A stretch of 45,771 nt of DNA from Tardiphaga sp. Lineage in GTDB: Bacteria; Pseudomonadota; Alphaproteobacteria; Rhizobiales; Xanthobacteraceae. Of this stretch, positions 8,266 to 16,390 are shown piece after piece; the stretch's first letter is position 1; the number at the start of each line of letters is the position of its first letter. Where the stretch lies: NCBI GenBank assembly GCA_014377915.1, contig JACMOT010000225.1:1-45771 (forward strand). The letters are read 5' to 3'. Under the pieces are notes generated by a model, which saw only the letters and a list, made by a program, of their open reading frames with translations, did not search any database and was not told the origin of the DNA. The position numbers were made by a program, and so were the translations under genes.

Positions 8266-8967
8266 ATGGATATTCCGCAGTACAAAACAGCGCTGATCGT
8301 CGGCGCCGGCGAAGGCATCAGCGCCTCGCTGGCGCGGCTGCTGGCAAAGCAGAACATCCGCGTCGCTCTGGCCGCGCGCAATATCCGCAAGCTCGATGCG
8401 CTGTGCCGAGAAATCCCGGCGAAGGCGTTCACCTGTGATGCGACCAATGCGGACGATGTCGCTAAATTGTTCGGTGAAGTTTCGGGCGAAGTCGGCGTGC
8501 CCGATGTGGTGGTCTACAACGCCAGCCAACGCGCCCGGGGATCCTTCACCGAGCTGGTGCCCGCCGATGTCGCGCGGTCGATCGCCGTCAGTGCGTTCGG
8601 AGGATTTTTAGTAGCGCAGCAGGCGCTACAGCTGATGCTGCCAAATCGGCACGGCGCCATCCTGTTCACCGGCGCCTCCCCCAGCATCAAGGGTTTTGCG
8701 CAGTCGGCACCGTTCGCGATGGGCAAGTTCGCGCTGCGCGGCTTGGCGCAATCGCTGGCGCGGGAGTTCGCGCCGCAGGGCATCCACATCGCGCATTTCG
8801 TGATCGACGGCGGTATCCGCAGCTTGGTCCGCGCGGAGCCTGCCGATCATCCGGACTCGATGCTCGATCCCGACGCCATCGCCATCAACTACTGGAACGT
8901 GCTGCAGCAACCGCGCAACGCCTGGAGCTCGGAGCTGGAAATCCGGCCGTGGGTGGAACGATTTTAG
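8266..8967 (+). CDS. atypical short-chain dehydrogenase (SDR_c10-like)
   Basis: Protein of 233 residues with a Rossmann fold of the SDR superfamily. The nucleotide-binding loop is present but non-canonical (VGAGEGISASLA, 12-23) and the NAS motif follows at 85-87. A Ser sits near 138 (FTGASPS). The catalytic YxxxK is FAMGK: Phe150 replaces Tyr and Lys154 is kept. This matches the described SDR_c10 subgroup, which lacks the usual active-site tetrad. It may bind NAD(P) without ordinary redox catalysis. The ATG at 8266 has GGAG upstream. It is divergent from the AidB-like gene and convergent with the GNAT gene, with a 7-bp gap. Confidence 0.88.
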   Translation: MDIPQYKTALIVGAGEGISASLARLLAKQNIRVALAARNIRKLDALCREIPAKAFTCDATNADDVAKLFGEVSGEVGVPDVVVYNASQRARGSFTELVPADVARSIAVSAFGGFLVAQQALQLMLPNRHGAILFTGASPSIKGFAQSAPFAMGKFALRGLAQSLAREFAPQGIHIAHFVIDGGIRSLVRAEPADHPDSMLDPDAIAINYWNVLQQPRNAWSSELEIRPWVERF

Positions 8968-8974
8968 AACAGCT

Positions 8975-9583
8975 TCAATGCGCCATGGCGACTTCGCCCC
9001 GGCCCGCCATCCGCAAGCTCGCACCCGGAAGCGCTTGCGGCATGGCGTCGATCCGCTTCTCAAACCGCACCTGCTTCCAATCGCCCGGCGTCGCCGCGAG
9101 AGCAAAGCCGGCCTTCCGCGCGACCGCCAGCATGGCGTGGTTACTGCGCAGCGTATCGCCAAACAGTTGCGCGGCGCCGAGCGCGGCGGCGCGGCCTTCG
9201 AGATTCGACAGCAATGCGGCACCCAGCCCCCATCGCTGCGGCCGATCGTCGATCGACAGGCGAAGCTCCACCCGCCAGCCGTCCTGATCGAAGGCATAGC
9301 GGGCCTCCCCGACGATTTGCTCGCAACCATCGACCTGCGTGACAGCCAACACCGAGGTTCCGCCACGACCCGAATGGATGATTTTTTGCAACTGCTCCGC
9401 GGGCAACTCGCTGGCGGCCCCCATCAGCCGGTTATAGCGCGAGCTGATTGAGAGGTCCCGAAAACAGGATTGCAGCGCGACGGCGTCCGCGACGCTAGCC
9501 AATCGCACCATGACCCCAGCCCCGTCGCGCATCATAAGCCGATCCGGACATCGACCGACACAATCGAGATGGGGAGTTTGCAT
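8975..9583 (-). CDS. GNAT family N-acetyltransferase
   Basis: About 202 residues. The acetyl-CoA binding signature is seen as QRWGLGAALL (motif A), followed by a helix and the motif B-like segment (MLAVARKAGF). The start is uncertain: ATG at 9583 has little ribosome-site support, while a later ATG in the segment VMVRLASVADAV is preceded by a GGGG-rich stretch and would give a shorter, more typical protein. The family transfers acetyl groups to amines of small molecules or proteins; the substrate is unknown. A DUF1127 gene lies upstream on the same strand. Confidence 0.82.
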   Translation of the reverse strand: MQTPHLDCVGRCPDRLMMRDGAGVMVRLASVADAVALQSCFRDLSISSRYNRLMGAASELPAEQLQKIIHSGRGGTSVLAVTQVDGCEQIVGEARYAFDQDGWRVELRLSIDDRPQRWGLGAALLSNLEGRAAALGAAQLFGDTLRSNHAMLAVARKAGFALAATPGDWKQVRFEKRIDAMPQALPGASLRMAGRGEVAMAH

Positions 9584-9615
9584 CACAGTCGCTCAGGTCG
9601 ATATCCGTAGCGATT

Positions 9616-9819
9616 TCATGCCAGCCAGAACGGTTTGCGGGCCTCGCTCAGCACTTCACCGACGGAGCACCCGGCATCGCGGATGTCGCGGTCGCTCCAC
9701 TGCAGCAGTTCCCGGCGCTGCTCAATTCGGTGCCGCCACAGCCGCAACGTGCCAAGGAAGCCTGCCAAGACACTTGGTACATGATGAAACGTCATCATCT
9801 GATGGGTAAAGGTGGACAT
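9616..9819 (-). CDS. DUF1127 domain small protein
   Basis: Small basic protein of 67 residues. The ATG at 9819 is chosen over an upstream in-frame start because an excellent GGGAGG site precedes it by six bases. The C-terminal half (WRHRIEQRRELLQWSDRDI...DAGCS) matches the DUF1127 pattern: an Arg-rich helix, LxxxSDRxIxDxG, then a short tail. DUF1127 proteins of alphaproteobacteria have been linked to RNA turnover and to phosphate or stress physiology; no enzymatic activity is known. It is divergent from the LysR gene at 9920, with TTGCAT-type half sites in the shared promoter region. Confidence 0.85.
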   Translation of the reverse strand: MSTFTHQMMTFHHVPSVLAGFLGTLRLWRHRIEQRRELLQWSDRDIRDAGCSVGEVLSEARKPFWLA

Positions 9820-9894
9820 TTTTGCCTCCCTTGATAAAGTAATTCTCAGCATTGATGCAATTTTTACCCTCCGCAAACGACATGTCGCACCTGC

Positions 9895-9917
9895 TTGCAT
9901 GAGTTAAATTCATGCAA
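9895..9917. promoter_or_regulatory. LysR-type dyad next to the LysR gene start
   Basis: TTGCATGA-N7-TCATGCAA is a perfect dyad with 8-bp arms and fits the T-N11-A type of LysR operator. It ends two bases before the ATG at 9920, so binding would block the gene's own transcription or translation start. A further half site, ATGCAA, is at 9855-9860. Autoregulation and control of the divergent DUF1127 gene are inferred. Confidence 0.6.
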
Positions 9918-9919
9918 AA

Positions 9920-10861
9920 ATGGCTGAAAAACCGATGAGCGCGCGGCTTCCCTCGCTGAACGGCTTGCGTGCATTCGAAGCGGCGGCGCGCCATCTCAGC
10001 TTCACGCTGGCAGCGGCCGAACTGAACGTCACGCAAACCGCGATCAGCCACCAGATCAAGCGGCTGGAGCAGGAGCTCGGCATCCGGCTATTCGTACGGC
10101 AGAATCGGGCACTGGCGCTGACGCCGCAGGCGCGGGACTATCTGCCAGGCATCCGGGCGGCGTTCAACGACCTGCGGCTAGCCACCGACCGGCTGCGGCG
10201 CCACGACAGTGACAACGTCCTGACCATCAGCACGCTGGCCTCCCTGGCCGCGAAATGGCTGCTGCCGAGGCTAACGGCATTTCAGAAGGCACATCCGAAG
10301 ATTGACGTCCGCATTACCACCTCCACCGCCATGGTCGATTTCAAGGACGGCGATGTCGATGCCGCGATCCGCTATGGCCGCGGCCGCTGGGCGGGCCTGC
10401 GGGCGGACTGGCTCACCGCCGACCATCTGTTTCCGGTGTGCAGCCCGGCCCTGCTGCGCGGCGACAAGCCACTGCGCATGCCGGCGGATCTGGCTCATCA
10501 CACCTTGCTGCACACCAGCGCCGGCTATGACGATGACTGGCGGCTCTGGCTCATCGCGGCCGGGCTGCCCACCGAGTTGGCAACGCACCGCGGCCTGAGC
10601 TTTGACATGATCTTCATGACGCTGCAGGCCGCGATCGACGGCTTCGGCGTCGCGGTCGGCCGCACCACCTATGTAGAAGCCGATCTCGCGCAGGGCCGCC
10701 TGATTGTGCCATTCGAGATCAGCCTGCCGGCCGATGCCGGCTTCTATCTGGTCGCGCCGGAAAACGCCGCCGACCTCCCCAAGCTGGCCGCCTTCAGAAG
10801 CTGGTTGCTGGCGTCAGTGCCCAACCAGGGCCTGATTGCGAACAAACTCCCCAGCAAATAA
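9920..10861 (+). CDS. LysR-type regulator, GcvA-like
   Basis: Regulator of 313 residues from the ATG at 9920; a second ATG at 9935 (MSARLPSLN...) gives 308 residues and matches the usual GcvA-type N-terminus equally well. Neither has a clear ribosome site. The winged helix is at about 10-70 (LNGLRAFEAAARHLSF, TAISHQIKRLEQELGI), followed by the effector-binding domain (about 95-300). It is divergent from the DUF1127 gene and 114 bp upstream of the MFS transporter gene on the same strand, so the transporter could be a target. The effector is unknown. Confidence 0.92.
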   Translation: MAEKPMSARLPSLNGLRAFEAAARHLSFTLAAAELNVTQTAISHQIKRLEQELGIRLFVRQNRALALTPQARDYLPGIRAAFNDLRLATDRLRRHDSDNVLTISTLASLAAKWLLPRLTAFQKAHPKIDVRITTSTAMVDFKDGDVDAAIRYGRGRWAGLRADWLTADHLFPVCSPALLRGDKPLRMPADLAHHTLLHTSAGYDDDWRLWLIAAGLPTELATHRGLSFDMIFMTLQAAIDGFGVAVGRTTYVEADLAQGRLIVPFEISLPADAGFYLVAPENAADLPKLAAFRSWLLASVPNQGLIANKLPSK

Positions 10862-10975
10862 CGGGTTTTCATTTGGCCCGGCCGCCTGGCCGTGGCAGAT
10901 TGTCGCAGATCCAATAAAACAGGCTGTCGCACCGCGCATAGAGACGCGCCGGGGCACCGCAATGGGAAGAAATTA

Positions 10976-12289
10976 ATGATATCGCCAGCCACCACCTCGC
11001 AACCGCCGGAGCTCAAATCCAGGCTCGGCGCCATCCTGCGCTCCACGTCAGGCAATTTTCTCGAACAGTTCGACTTCTTCCTATTCGGCTTCTACGCCAC
11101 TGCGATCTCCAAGGCATTCTTTCCGGCCGGCAATGACACCAACGCTCTGCTGCTGACCTTCACCACCTTCTGGCTTGGCGCCCTGATGCGTCCGGTTGGC
11201 GCGATTTTCCTCGGCGCCTATATCGACCGCATCGGTCGTCGCAAGGGCCTGATCGTGACGCTGGCGATCATGGCGATCGGCACCGTCACCATCGCGGTCT
11301 GCCCGACCTATGCCTCGATCGGGATCGCCGCGCCGCTGATCGTGCTGGTCGGCCGGCTGCTGCAGGGCTTTTCCGCGGGCGTCGAACTGGGCGGGGTGTC
11401 GGTCTATTTGTTCGAAATCTCCAAGCCGGGCAAAAAGGGCTTCTACACCTCGTTCCAGTCGGCCAGCCAGCAGGTCGCGATCTTCGCCGCCGCGGTGATC
11501 GGCTACGTGCTCAGCGAGATGCTGCCGGCTGACGCCATCACGACCTGGGGCTGGCGCATTCCGTTCTTCATTGGCTGCGCCATCGTGCCTTTCATCTTCC
11601 TGCTGCGCCGCACCCTGGAAGAGACTCCGGCCTTCCTTGCCATGACGAAGCACCCCTCGCCGAAGGAAGTGTTTGCTTCCGCGGCGGTGAACTGGCGGAT
11701 CATTTTCTGGGGCATGATGCTGGTGGCCATGACCACCGTGACGTTCTATTTCGTCACCGTCTACACACCGACCTTCGGCAAGACCGTGCTGAAACTCAGC
11801 AACAGCGACGCGCTGATCGTCACGGTGCTGGTGGCCATGAGCAATTTCTTCTGGTTGCCGGTCGGCGGCGCCCTGAGCGACCGCATCGGCCGCAAGCCGG
11901 TACTGCTGACCAGCGCTGCGCTGTCACTGCTGACGGCCTATCCGCTGCTGCTGTGGCTGGTCGATGCGCCGTCGTTCGGCAAGATGGTGGCGGTCGAGCT
12001 GTTGCTGTCCTTCTTCTACGGCATCTACAATGGCGCGATGGTCGTGGCCCTCACCGAAATCGTGCCGGCGCACGTCCGCACCACCTGCTTCTCGCTGGCC
12101 TATGCGCTCGCGGCGGCGTTGTTCGGCACTTTCACGCCGTTGGCGTCGACGTGGCTGATCGAACACACCGGCGATCGCGCCTCGCCCGGCTTCTGGCTGA
12201 TGTTCGCCGCCGCCAGCGGCCTGATCGCGACCTTCGCGATCTATCGTGGCGGCCAGGCGATCGTGACCCGCGAGGCCGTGTCAGCCTAG
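10976..12289 (+). CDS. MFS symporter, citrate/tricarballylate type (MHS family)
   Basis: Inner-membrane transporter of 437 residues with about 12 TM segments. The ATG at 10976 (MISPATTS...) is chosen because GGGAAG precedes it; a longer reading from 10892 lacks such a site. The N-terminal signature [15 protein letters not shown] and the loop IDRIGRRKG are characteristic of the metabolite:H+ symporter family containing citrate (CitA) and tricarballylate (TcuC) carriers; a second loop, DRIGRKP, marks the second half. The substrate is probably a di- or tricarboxylate, by homology only. It follows the LysR gene and ends before a hairpin at 12312-12335. Confidence 0.9.
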   Translation: MISPATTSQPPELKSRLGAILRSTSGNFLEQFDFFLFGFYATAISKAFFPAGNDTNALLLTFTTFWLGALMRPVGAIFLGAYIDRIGRRKGLIVTLAIMAIGTVTIAVCPTYASIGIAAPLIVLVGRLLQGFSAGVELGGVSVYLFEISKPGKKGFYTSFQSASQQVAIFAAAVIGYVLSEMLPADAITTWGWRIPFFIGCAIVPFIFLLRRTLEETPAFLAMTKHPSPKEVFASAAVNWRIIFWGMMLVAMTTVTFYFVTVYTPTFGKTVLKLSNSDALIVTVLVAMSNFFWLPVGGALSDRIGRKPVLLTSAALSLLTAYPLLLWLVDAPSFGKMVAVELLLSFFYGIYNGAMVVALTEIVPAHVRTTCFSLAYALAAALFGTFTPLASTWLIEHTGDRASPGFWLMFAAASGLIATFAIYRGGQAIVTREAVSA

Positions 12290-12311
12290 CGGGGCTCACG
12301 GAACAGGGAAG

Positions 12312-12335
12312 GCGCGCGGCAGATTTGCCGTGCGC
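12312..12335 (+). terminator. hairpin after the MFS gene
   Basis: GCGCGCGGCA-GATT-TGCCGTGCGC forms a 10-bp stem with one mismatch and a 4-nt loop, 22 bases after the stop. No long T-run follows, so termination efficiency is uncertain. Confidence 0.5.
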
Positions 12336-12407
12336 GTTCACACGTTCGGCAACGGACCGGCGGGCGAAGCATGCTAAAAGACAAAACTGTCCGGCACGGA
12401 GTTCGTC

Positions 12408-13292
12408 ATGCAGCGCAAGACACTGACCGCCATTGCGACATGGATGGCCCTGGCATCGCCCGCTTTCGCCCAGCAGCCGACGTCCGCGCCGGATTTCTCC
12501 AAGGTCGAGATCAAGACAATGGAGTTCGGCGACCGCACCCACGTGCTGGAAGGCCAAGGCGGCAACATGACCGTGGCCGCCGCCCGTAATGGCGTCATTC
12601 TGGTCGATGGCAAATTCGCGCCGCTGTACGACAAGATCACGGCGGCGATCGCCGCGGTGTCGCCGCAGCCAGTCAAATATCTGGTCAACATTCTTTTTCG
12701 TGGCGACCACACCGGAGGTAACACGCCGTTTGCCAAGAACGGCAGCACTGTTATCGCCAGTATCAAGGTCAAGACCCGGCTGGCCGCCGGCACCAGGAAC
12801 TTCCTTACAGGCGTGGAAAATCCGCCCGCATCGAAGAAAGCGCTGCCCACCCTGACCTACACGCACCAGTTCAAGCTCGACCTGAAGGATCGCATCGCCG
12901 AACTGCGGCATGTCGAACATGCCCATACCGACGGCGACACCTTCACCAACAGGCGTTACCCCAATATCGATGTGCTCAATGGCGGCAATATCAAGGGCAT
13001 GATCGCCGCGACCGATGCCTATCTGAAGCTCGCCAATGACAAGATCAGGTTCGTGCCCGGACATGGCACGCTCGGCGACAAAGCGGCGCTGACCGGGCAT
13101 CGCACCATGTTGGTCACCGCGCGTGACCGCATGGCGAAACCGGTGATGGACGGCAAGAGCGAGGACGAAGTGCTTGCAGCGAAGCCGTACGCCGAACTCG
13201 ACACGACCTGGGCCCCGAGTGAACAGGCTAGCAAGAACCTTGTCCGCGTGGTCTATCACTCGCTCGCCGACAAACCGGACGCAAAATCATGA
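12408..13292 (+). CDS. metallo-beta-lactamase-fold protein with damaged metal site
   Basis: Protein of 294 residues with a Sec signal peptide (hydrophobic core about 5-19, cleavage after AFA at 19-21), so periplasmic. The ATG at 12408 has GGAG seven bases upstream. The fold is recognisable (NGVILVDGKF, GDHTGGN, AHTDGD, PGHG). The first metal motif, normally HxHxDH, reads LFRGDH (96-101): Leu96 and Arg98 replace His. The segment after AHTDGD (172-177) runs directly into TFTNRRYPNID and appears to lack about 15 residues that usually carry the bridging Asp. Hydrolase activity is therefore doubtful. It overlaps the CinA-like gene by 4 bp. Confidence 0.85.
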   Translation: MQRKTLTAIATWMALASPAFAQQPTSAPDFSKVEIKTMEFGDRTHVLEGQGGNMTVAAARNGVILVDGKFAPLYDKITAAIAAVSPQPVKYLVNILFRGDHTGGNTPFAKNGSTVIASIKVKTRLAAGTRNFLTGVENPPASKKALPTLTYTHQFKLDLKDRIAELRHVEHAHTDGDTFTNRRYPNIDVLNGGNIKGMIAATDAYLKLANDKIRFVPGHGTLGDKAALTGHRTMLVTARDRMAKPVMDGKSEDEVLAAKPYAELDTTWAPSEQASKNLVRVVYHSLADKPDAKS

Positions 13293-13771
13293 AAGAACTG
13301 TTGCCGCTGGCGGAGAAGATCGCGCTCGAACTGACCGCCCGCAAACAGAAAATCGCCGTGTCGGAATCCTCCACCGGCGGATTGATCTCGGCGGCGTTGC
13401 TGGCAGTACCCGGCGCCTCGGCCTATTATCTCGGCGGCGCGGTGGTCTACACCCGTGATGCCCGCCGCATCCTGGCGGACATCCATAATGACGACATGAA
13501 GGGCATTCGCTCGGCCTCCGAGCCCTATGCGGAATTGCTGGCAAAGCGGATCCGCGAGCGCTTCGGCTGTGACTGGGCGCTGTCGGAAACCGGCGCCACC
13601 GGCCCCACCGGCAACAGCTATGGCGACGCCGCCGGCCACAGCTGCATCGCCGTCGCGGGCCCGCGCAACGAGGTCATGACGATCGAGACCGGAAGCCGCG
13701 ACCGTCTCGGCAACATGCATGCCTTCGCGCATACCGCGCTGACATTTCTGTTGAAGAATTTGTCAAATTAA
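13289..13771 (+). CDS. CinA-family protein, PncC-type nicotinamide-nucleotide amidohydrolase
   Basis: Protein of 160 residues corresponding to the stand-alone CinA C-terminal domain (PncC), which deamidates nicotinamide mononucleotide in NAD recycling. Visible signatures: SESSTGGLISAALL (25-38), YYLGGAVVYT and ETGATGPTG in the usual order, with nothing missing relative to short PncC proteins. The start ATG overlaps the stop of the MBL-fold gene (ATGA), so translation is probably coupled. The function is assigned by family and not specific to this locus. Confidence 0.88.
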   Translation: MKELLPLAEKIALELTARKQKIAVSESSTGGLISAALLAVPGASAYYLGGAVVYTRDARRILADIHNDDMKGIRSASEPYAELLAKRIRERFGCDWALSETGATGPTGNSYGDAAGHSCIAVAGPRNEVMTIETGSRDRLGNMHAFAHTALTFLLKNLSN

Positions 13772-13806
13772 TCTGAAACGCAGCTCCATCCGCCGTCATT
13801 GCGAGT

Positions 13807-14784
13807 CTAAACCGCGACCGCCGCCGGCTCTGCCAGAATGCAGCGCGCCATGCGATTGCCGGCCATCTGAACGTTCGGCGGCGGCGCCTCGACGCAGCGC
13901 GGTTGGGCGAAGCCGCAGCGCGGGGCGAACGAGCAATTGACCGGCGCCTTGTCGAGCGATGGCGGCGTGCCGGGAATGGTCTCCAGCCGCGCGCCGCGCT
14001 TGGCGCCGTGGACGGTGGAAGCCAGCAACCCACGCGGATAGGGATGCACCGCGGAGCGCACGATCTGGCTCAGCGTGCCCTGCTCGACGATCTGACCGGC
14101 ATACATTACCGCGACGCGGTCGCAGATCTCGATCGCCACGCCGATATCATGCGTCACGAAGATGATCGACATCCCGAATTCGCGCTGCAACTCGCGCAAC
14201 AGCAGCAGGATCTGGATCTGTACCGTGGCGTCGAGTGCCGTGGTCGGCTCGTCGGCGAGCAGGATTTTCGGCTTGCAGGCCAGCGCCAGCGCGATCATCG
14301 CACGCTGCCGCATGCCGCCGGACATTTCGTGCGGATAGGCATCGAGGCGACGTTTGGCGGAGGGAATGCGGACCACTTCCAGCATCTCCAGCGCGCGTTT
14401 GGTGGCGTCGGTCTGGCTCTTGCCCTCGTGGCGCATCACGCTTTCGGCGATCTGCTGGCCGATCGTGTAGACCGGATCCAGCGCCAGCGCCGGCTCCTGG
14501 AAGATCATCGATACGGTCTGTCCGCGGAACGCCGACAGCTCGTCATCATTAAGCGCCAGCACATCCCGGCCGAGCACATTCACCGTACCGGTGATTTGCG
14601 TACGCTTTTTCGGCAGCAGCCGCATCAACGCGCGCAACGTCACGCTCTTGCCGGAGCCGGACTCCCCGAGCAGGCCGAGCACCTCGCCCTCGCCGAGCGT
14701 CAGGCTGAGATCGTTCACCGCATGGACGGTACGCTCGCCGGAGAACTTGATGTTGAGATTGCGAACCTCGACCAGGTTGCTCAT
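13807..14784 (-). CDS. ABC transporter ATPase, DppD/OppD type
   Basis: Cytoplasmic ATPase of 325 residues, last gene of the ABC-amidase operon. The ATG at 14784 overlaps the amidase stop (ATGA) and has GGAG upstream; a GTG 15 bp earlier is less likely. Walker A is GESGSGKS (40-47), the signature is SGGMRQR, and Walker B is ILLADEPTTALD, followed by the H-loop (FVTHD). The C-terminal oligopeptide/dipeptide domain carries CSFAPRC and a further Cys, as in DppD. It would pair with the F-type ATPase of 16387-17454 to energise import. Convergent with the CinA-like gene. An isolated 12-bp copy of a repeat arm (CGTCATTGCGAG, 13794-13805) directly follows the stop. Confidence 0.93.
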   Translation of the reverse strand: MSNLVEVRNLNIKFSGERTVHAVNDLSLTLGEGEVLGLLGESGSGKSVTLRALMRLLPKKRTQITGTVNVLGRDVLALNDDELSAFRGQTVSMIFQEPALALDPVYTIGQQIAESVMRHEGKSQTDATKRALEMLEVVRIPSAKRRLDAYPHEMSGGMRQRAMIALALACKPKILLADEPTTALDATVQIQILLLLRELQREFGMSIIFVTHDIGVAIEICDRVAVMYAGQIVEQGTLSQIVRSAVHPYPRGLLASTVHGAKRGARLETIPGTPPSLDKAPVNCSFAPRCGFAQPRCVEAPPPNVQMAGNRMARCILAEPAAVAV

Positions 14785-16196
14785 GCCAGCTCCGGACACT
14801 TGTTATGGAAATCGGTCGCGCGCTGAAACGCGGCGCCGATAGTCAGCAGGCTCGCTTCCTCGAACGACCGGCCGATCAGCTGCATGCCGATTGGGAGTTT
14901 GTTGATACTAAATCCGGCGGGGATCGAGAGCGACGGCAGACCGAGATAATTGACCGGACGGGTAAAGCGAGTCAGCCGCTGGATCATGGCCTCCGCGCCA
15001 GGCGCTGCGCCGACGTCGCTCTCGGCGATGGTCGGTGCCGCCGACGGCGATACCGGCGCCAGCACCGCGTCCGTTCCAGTGACCGCGGCAAGCCAGGCCG
15101 CCAGCGCCGGGCCGCGCCAGCGCAGCGATTCCAGATAGGACACGCCGGACACGGCGAAGCCGTTCTGGAATCGCGCCAGGATCTGCGGGCCGTAATCCTG
15201 CGGCCGTTCGATCATCCAGCGCTTGTGGATAGCAGCGGCCTCGGTGGCGATCATCAGCTGGCACGCCGCGCTGATCTGGCGCTGGTCAGGCAGGTCGACC
15301 TCGACGATTTTGATTCCTTCGCGCTTCAACGTTGCGATGGTGTCCTGCAGGACTGCGGCGGTGTCGGCGTCGAGGTCATCGACATAGAACGATTTCGGAA
15401 TGCCGACGGTCATGCCTGTGGCGGAGGCCCGCGTCGCCGCCATGTAGTCCGGCACCGCGCGGGTGCTGGTGACCGCATCAAGCGGATCCGCGCCGGCCAT
15501 CAGGCCGGTGAGCAGCGCGCAATCCTCGACGCTGCGCGCCAGCGGCCCGACGGTGTCGAGCGATTGCGACAGCGGCATCGCCCCGGCCCGACTGGTCAGG
15601 CCAAGCGTGGTCTTCAGCCCGGTTACGCCGCAAAAATGCGCCGGCAGCCGGATCGAGCCGCCGGTGTCGGAACCGAGCGCTGCGAAGGTGAGCCTAGCCG
15701 CGACCGCCGAGCCGGAGCCGGACGATGAGCCACCGGTGACATGATCGACGTGCCATGGATTGTGCACCGCGCCGAAATGCGCATTGTGGCCGGTCGGACC
15801 ATAGGCGAATTCGACCATCTGCAGCGAGCCGAGGCGCACGGTGCCGGCGTCCTTGAGGCGCCGCAGCGCGGTCGACGTGGTGGTCGCGACCCAGTCGCGA
15901 CGGATATGCGAGCCGCAGGTGACCACATGGCCTTCGTCGTAATACATGTCCTTGTGCGCCATCGGCACGCCGTGCAGGACGCCGCGGCTTTCGCCCTTGG
16001 CCAGCGCCGCATCCGCCAGGTCGGCCGCGGCCAGCGCGGCATTCGCCTCGATCGACATATAGGCGTTCAGGCTCGGCTGCCATTTGGCGGTACGGTCGAG
16101 GCAGGACTGCGTGGCTTCGCGCGACGAGATCTTCTTCTGCGCGATGGCCTCGGCTATTTCGGTCAGCGTCAGCAATGCGGGTTCGGTAACGCTCAT
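14781..16196 (-). CDS. amidase encoded inside the ABC transporter operon
   Basis: Amidase signature enzyme of 471 residues. The triad is visible: Lys82 (AHKDM), Ser157 in GGSSSG and Ser181 in DTGGS, with the standard 24-residue spacing. No signal peptide, hence cytoplasmic. The start ATG at 16196 overlaps the stop of the small gene upstream (ATGA), and its own stop overlaps the start of the DppD-type gene, so it is translated as part of the transporter operon. I infer that it hydrolyses the amide solute brought in by the transporter. Like AtzE, it is directly preceded by a GatC/AtzG-like small subunit gene. It is a different gene from the amidase at 4837-6303. Confidence 0.92.
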   Translation of the reverse strand: MSVTEPALLTLTEIAEAIAQKKISSREATQSCLDRTAKWQPSLNAYMSIEANAALAAADLADAALAKGESRGVLHGVPMAHKDMYYDEGHVVTCGSHIRRDWVATTTSTALRRLKDAGTVRLGSLQMVEFAYGPTGHNAHFGAVHNPWHVDHVTGGSSSGSGSAVAARLTFAALGSDTGGSIRLPAHFCGVTGLKTTLGLTSRAGAMPLSQSLDTVGPLARSVEDCALLTGLMAGADPLDAVTSTRAVPDYMAATRASATGMTVGIPKSFYVDDLDADTAAVLQDTIATLKREGIKIVEVDLPDQRQISAACQLMIATEAAAIHKRWMIERPQDYGPQILARFQNGFAVSGVSYLESLRWRGPALAAWLAAVTGTDAVLAPVSPSAAPTIAESDVGAAPGAEAMIQRLTRFTRPVNYLGLPSLSIPAGFSINKLPIGMQLIGRSFEEASLLTIGAAFQRATDFHNKCPELA

Positions 16197-16390
16197 TTCG
16201 CGACATCCATATTCTGCACGACAAGGAAGGTCGCCGGTTCGAGATCCATCGGCAGCGTGCCGGCGATCGCGGCAAAGCCTTCATAGGCGGGGCCGATGGC
16301 ATGGGCGATGCGCTCGGCGACATCGTCGGCAATGGCGAGCCCGCCGATCTCGGTGATGGCCTTGATCTGCCTGGCGGTGGGAATGGTCAT
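16193..16390 (-). CDS. small GatC/AtzG-like protein, putative amidase subunit
   Basis: A 65-residue protein with ATGA overlaps on both sides: its start overlaps the stop of the F-type ATPase gene and its stop overlaps the amidase start. Two predicted helices are followed by GTLPMDLEPATFLV, a short tail resembling the LP...LEPA segment of GatC/AtzG-type (DUF4089-like) proteins. Those proteins wrap around and stabilise amidases such as GatA and AtzE. The assignment rests on size, position next to an amidase and this weak motif, so it is an inference. Such a gene is easily missed by automatic annotation. Confidence 0.72.
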   Translation of the reverse strand: MTIPTARQIKAITEIGGLAIADDVAERIAHAIGPAYEGFAAIAGTLPMDLEPATFLVVQNMDVAK

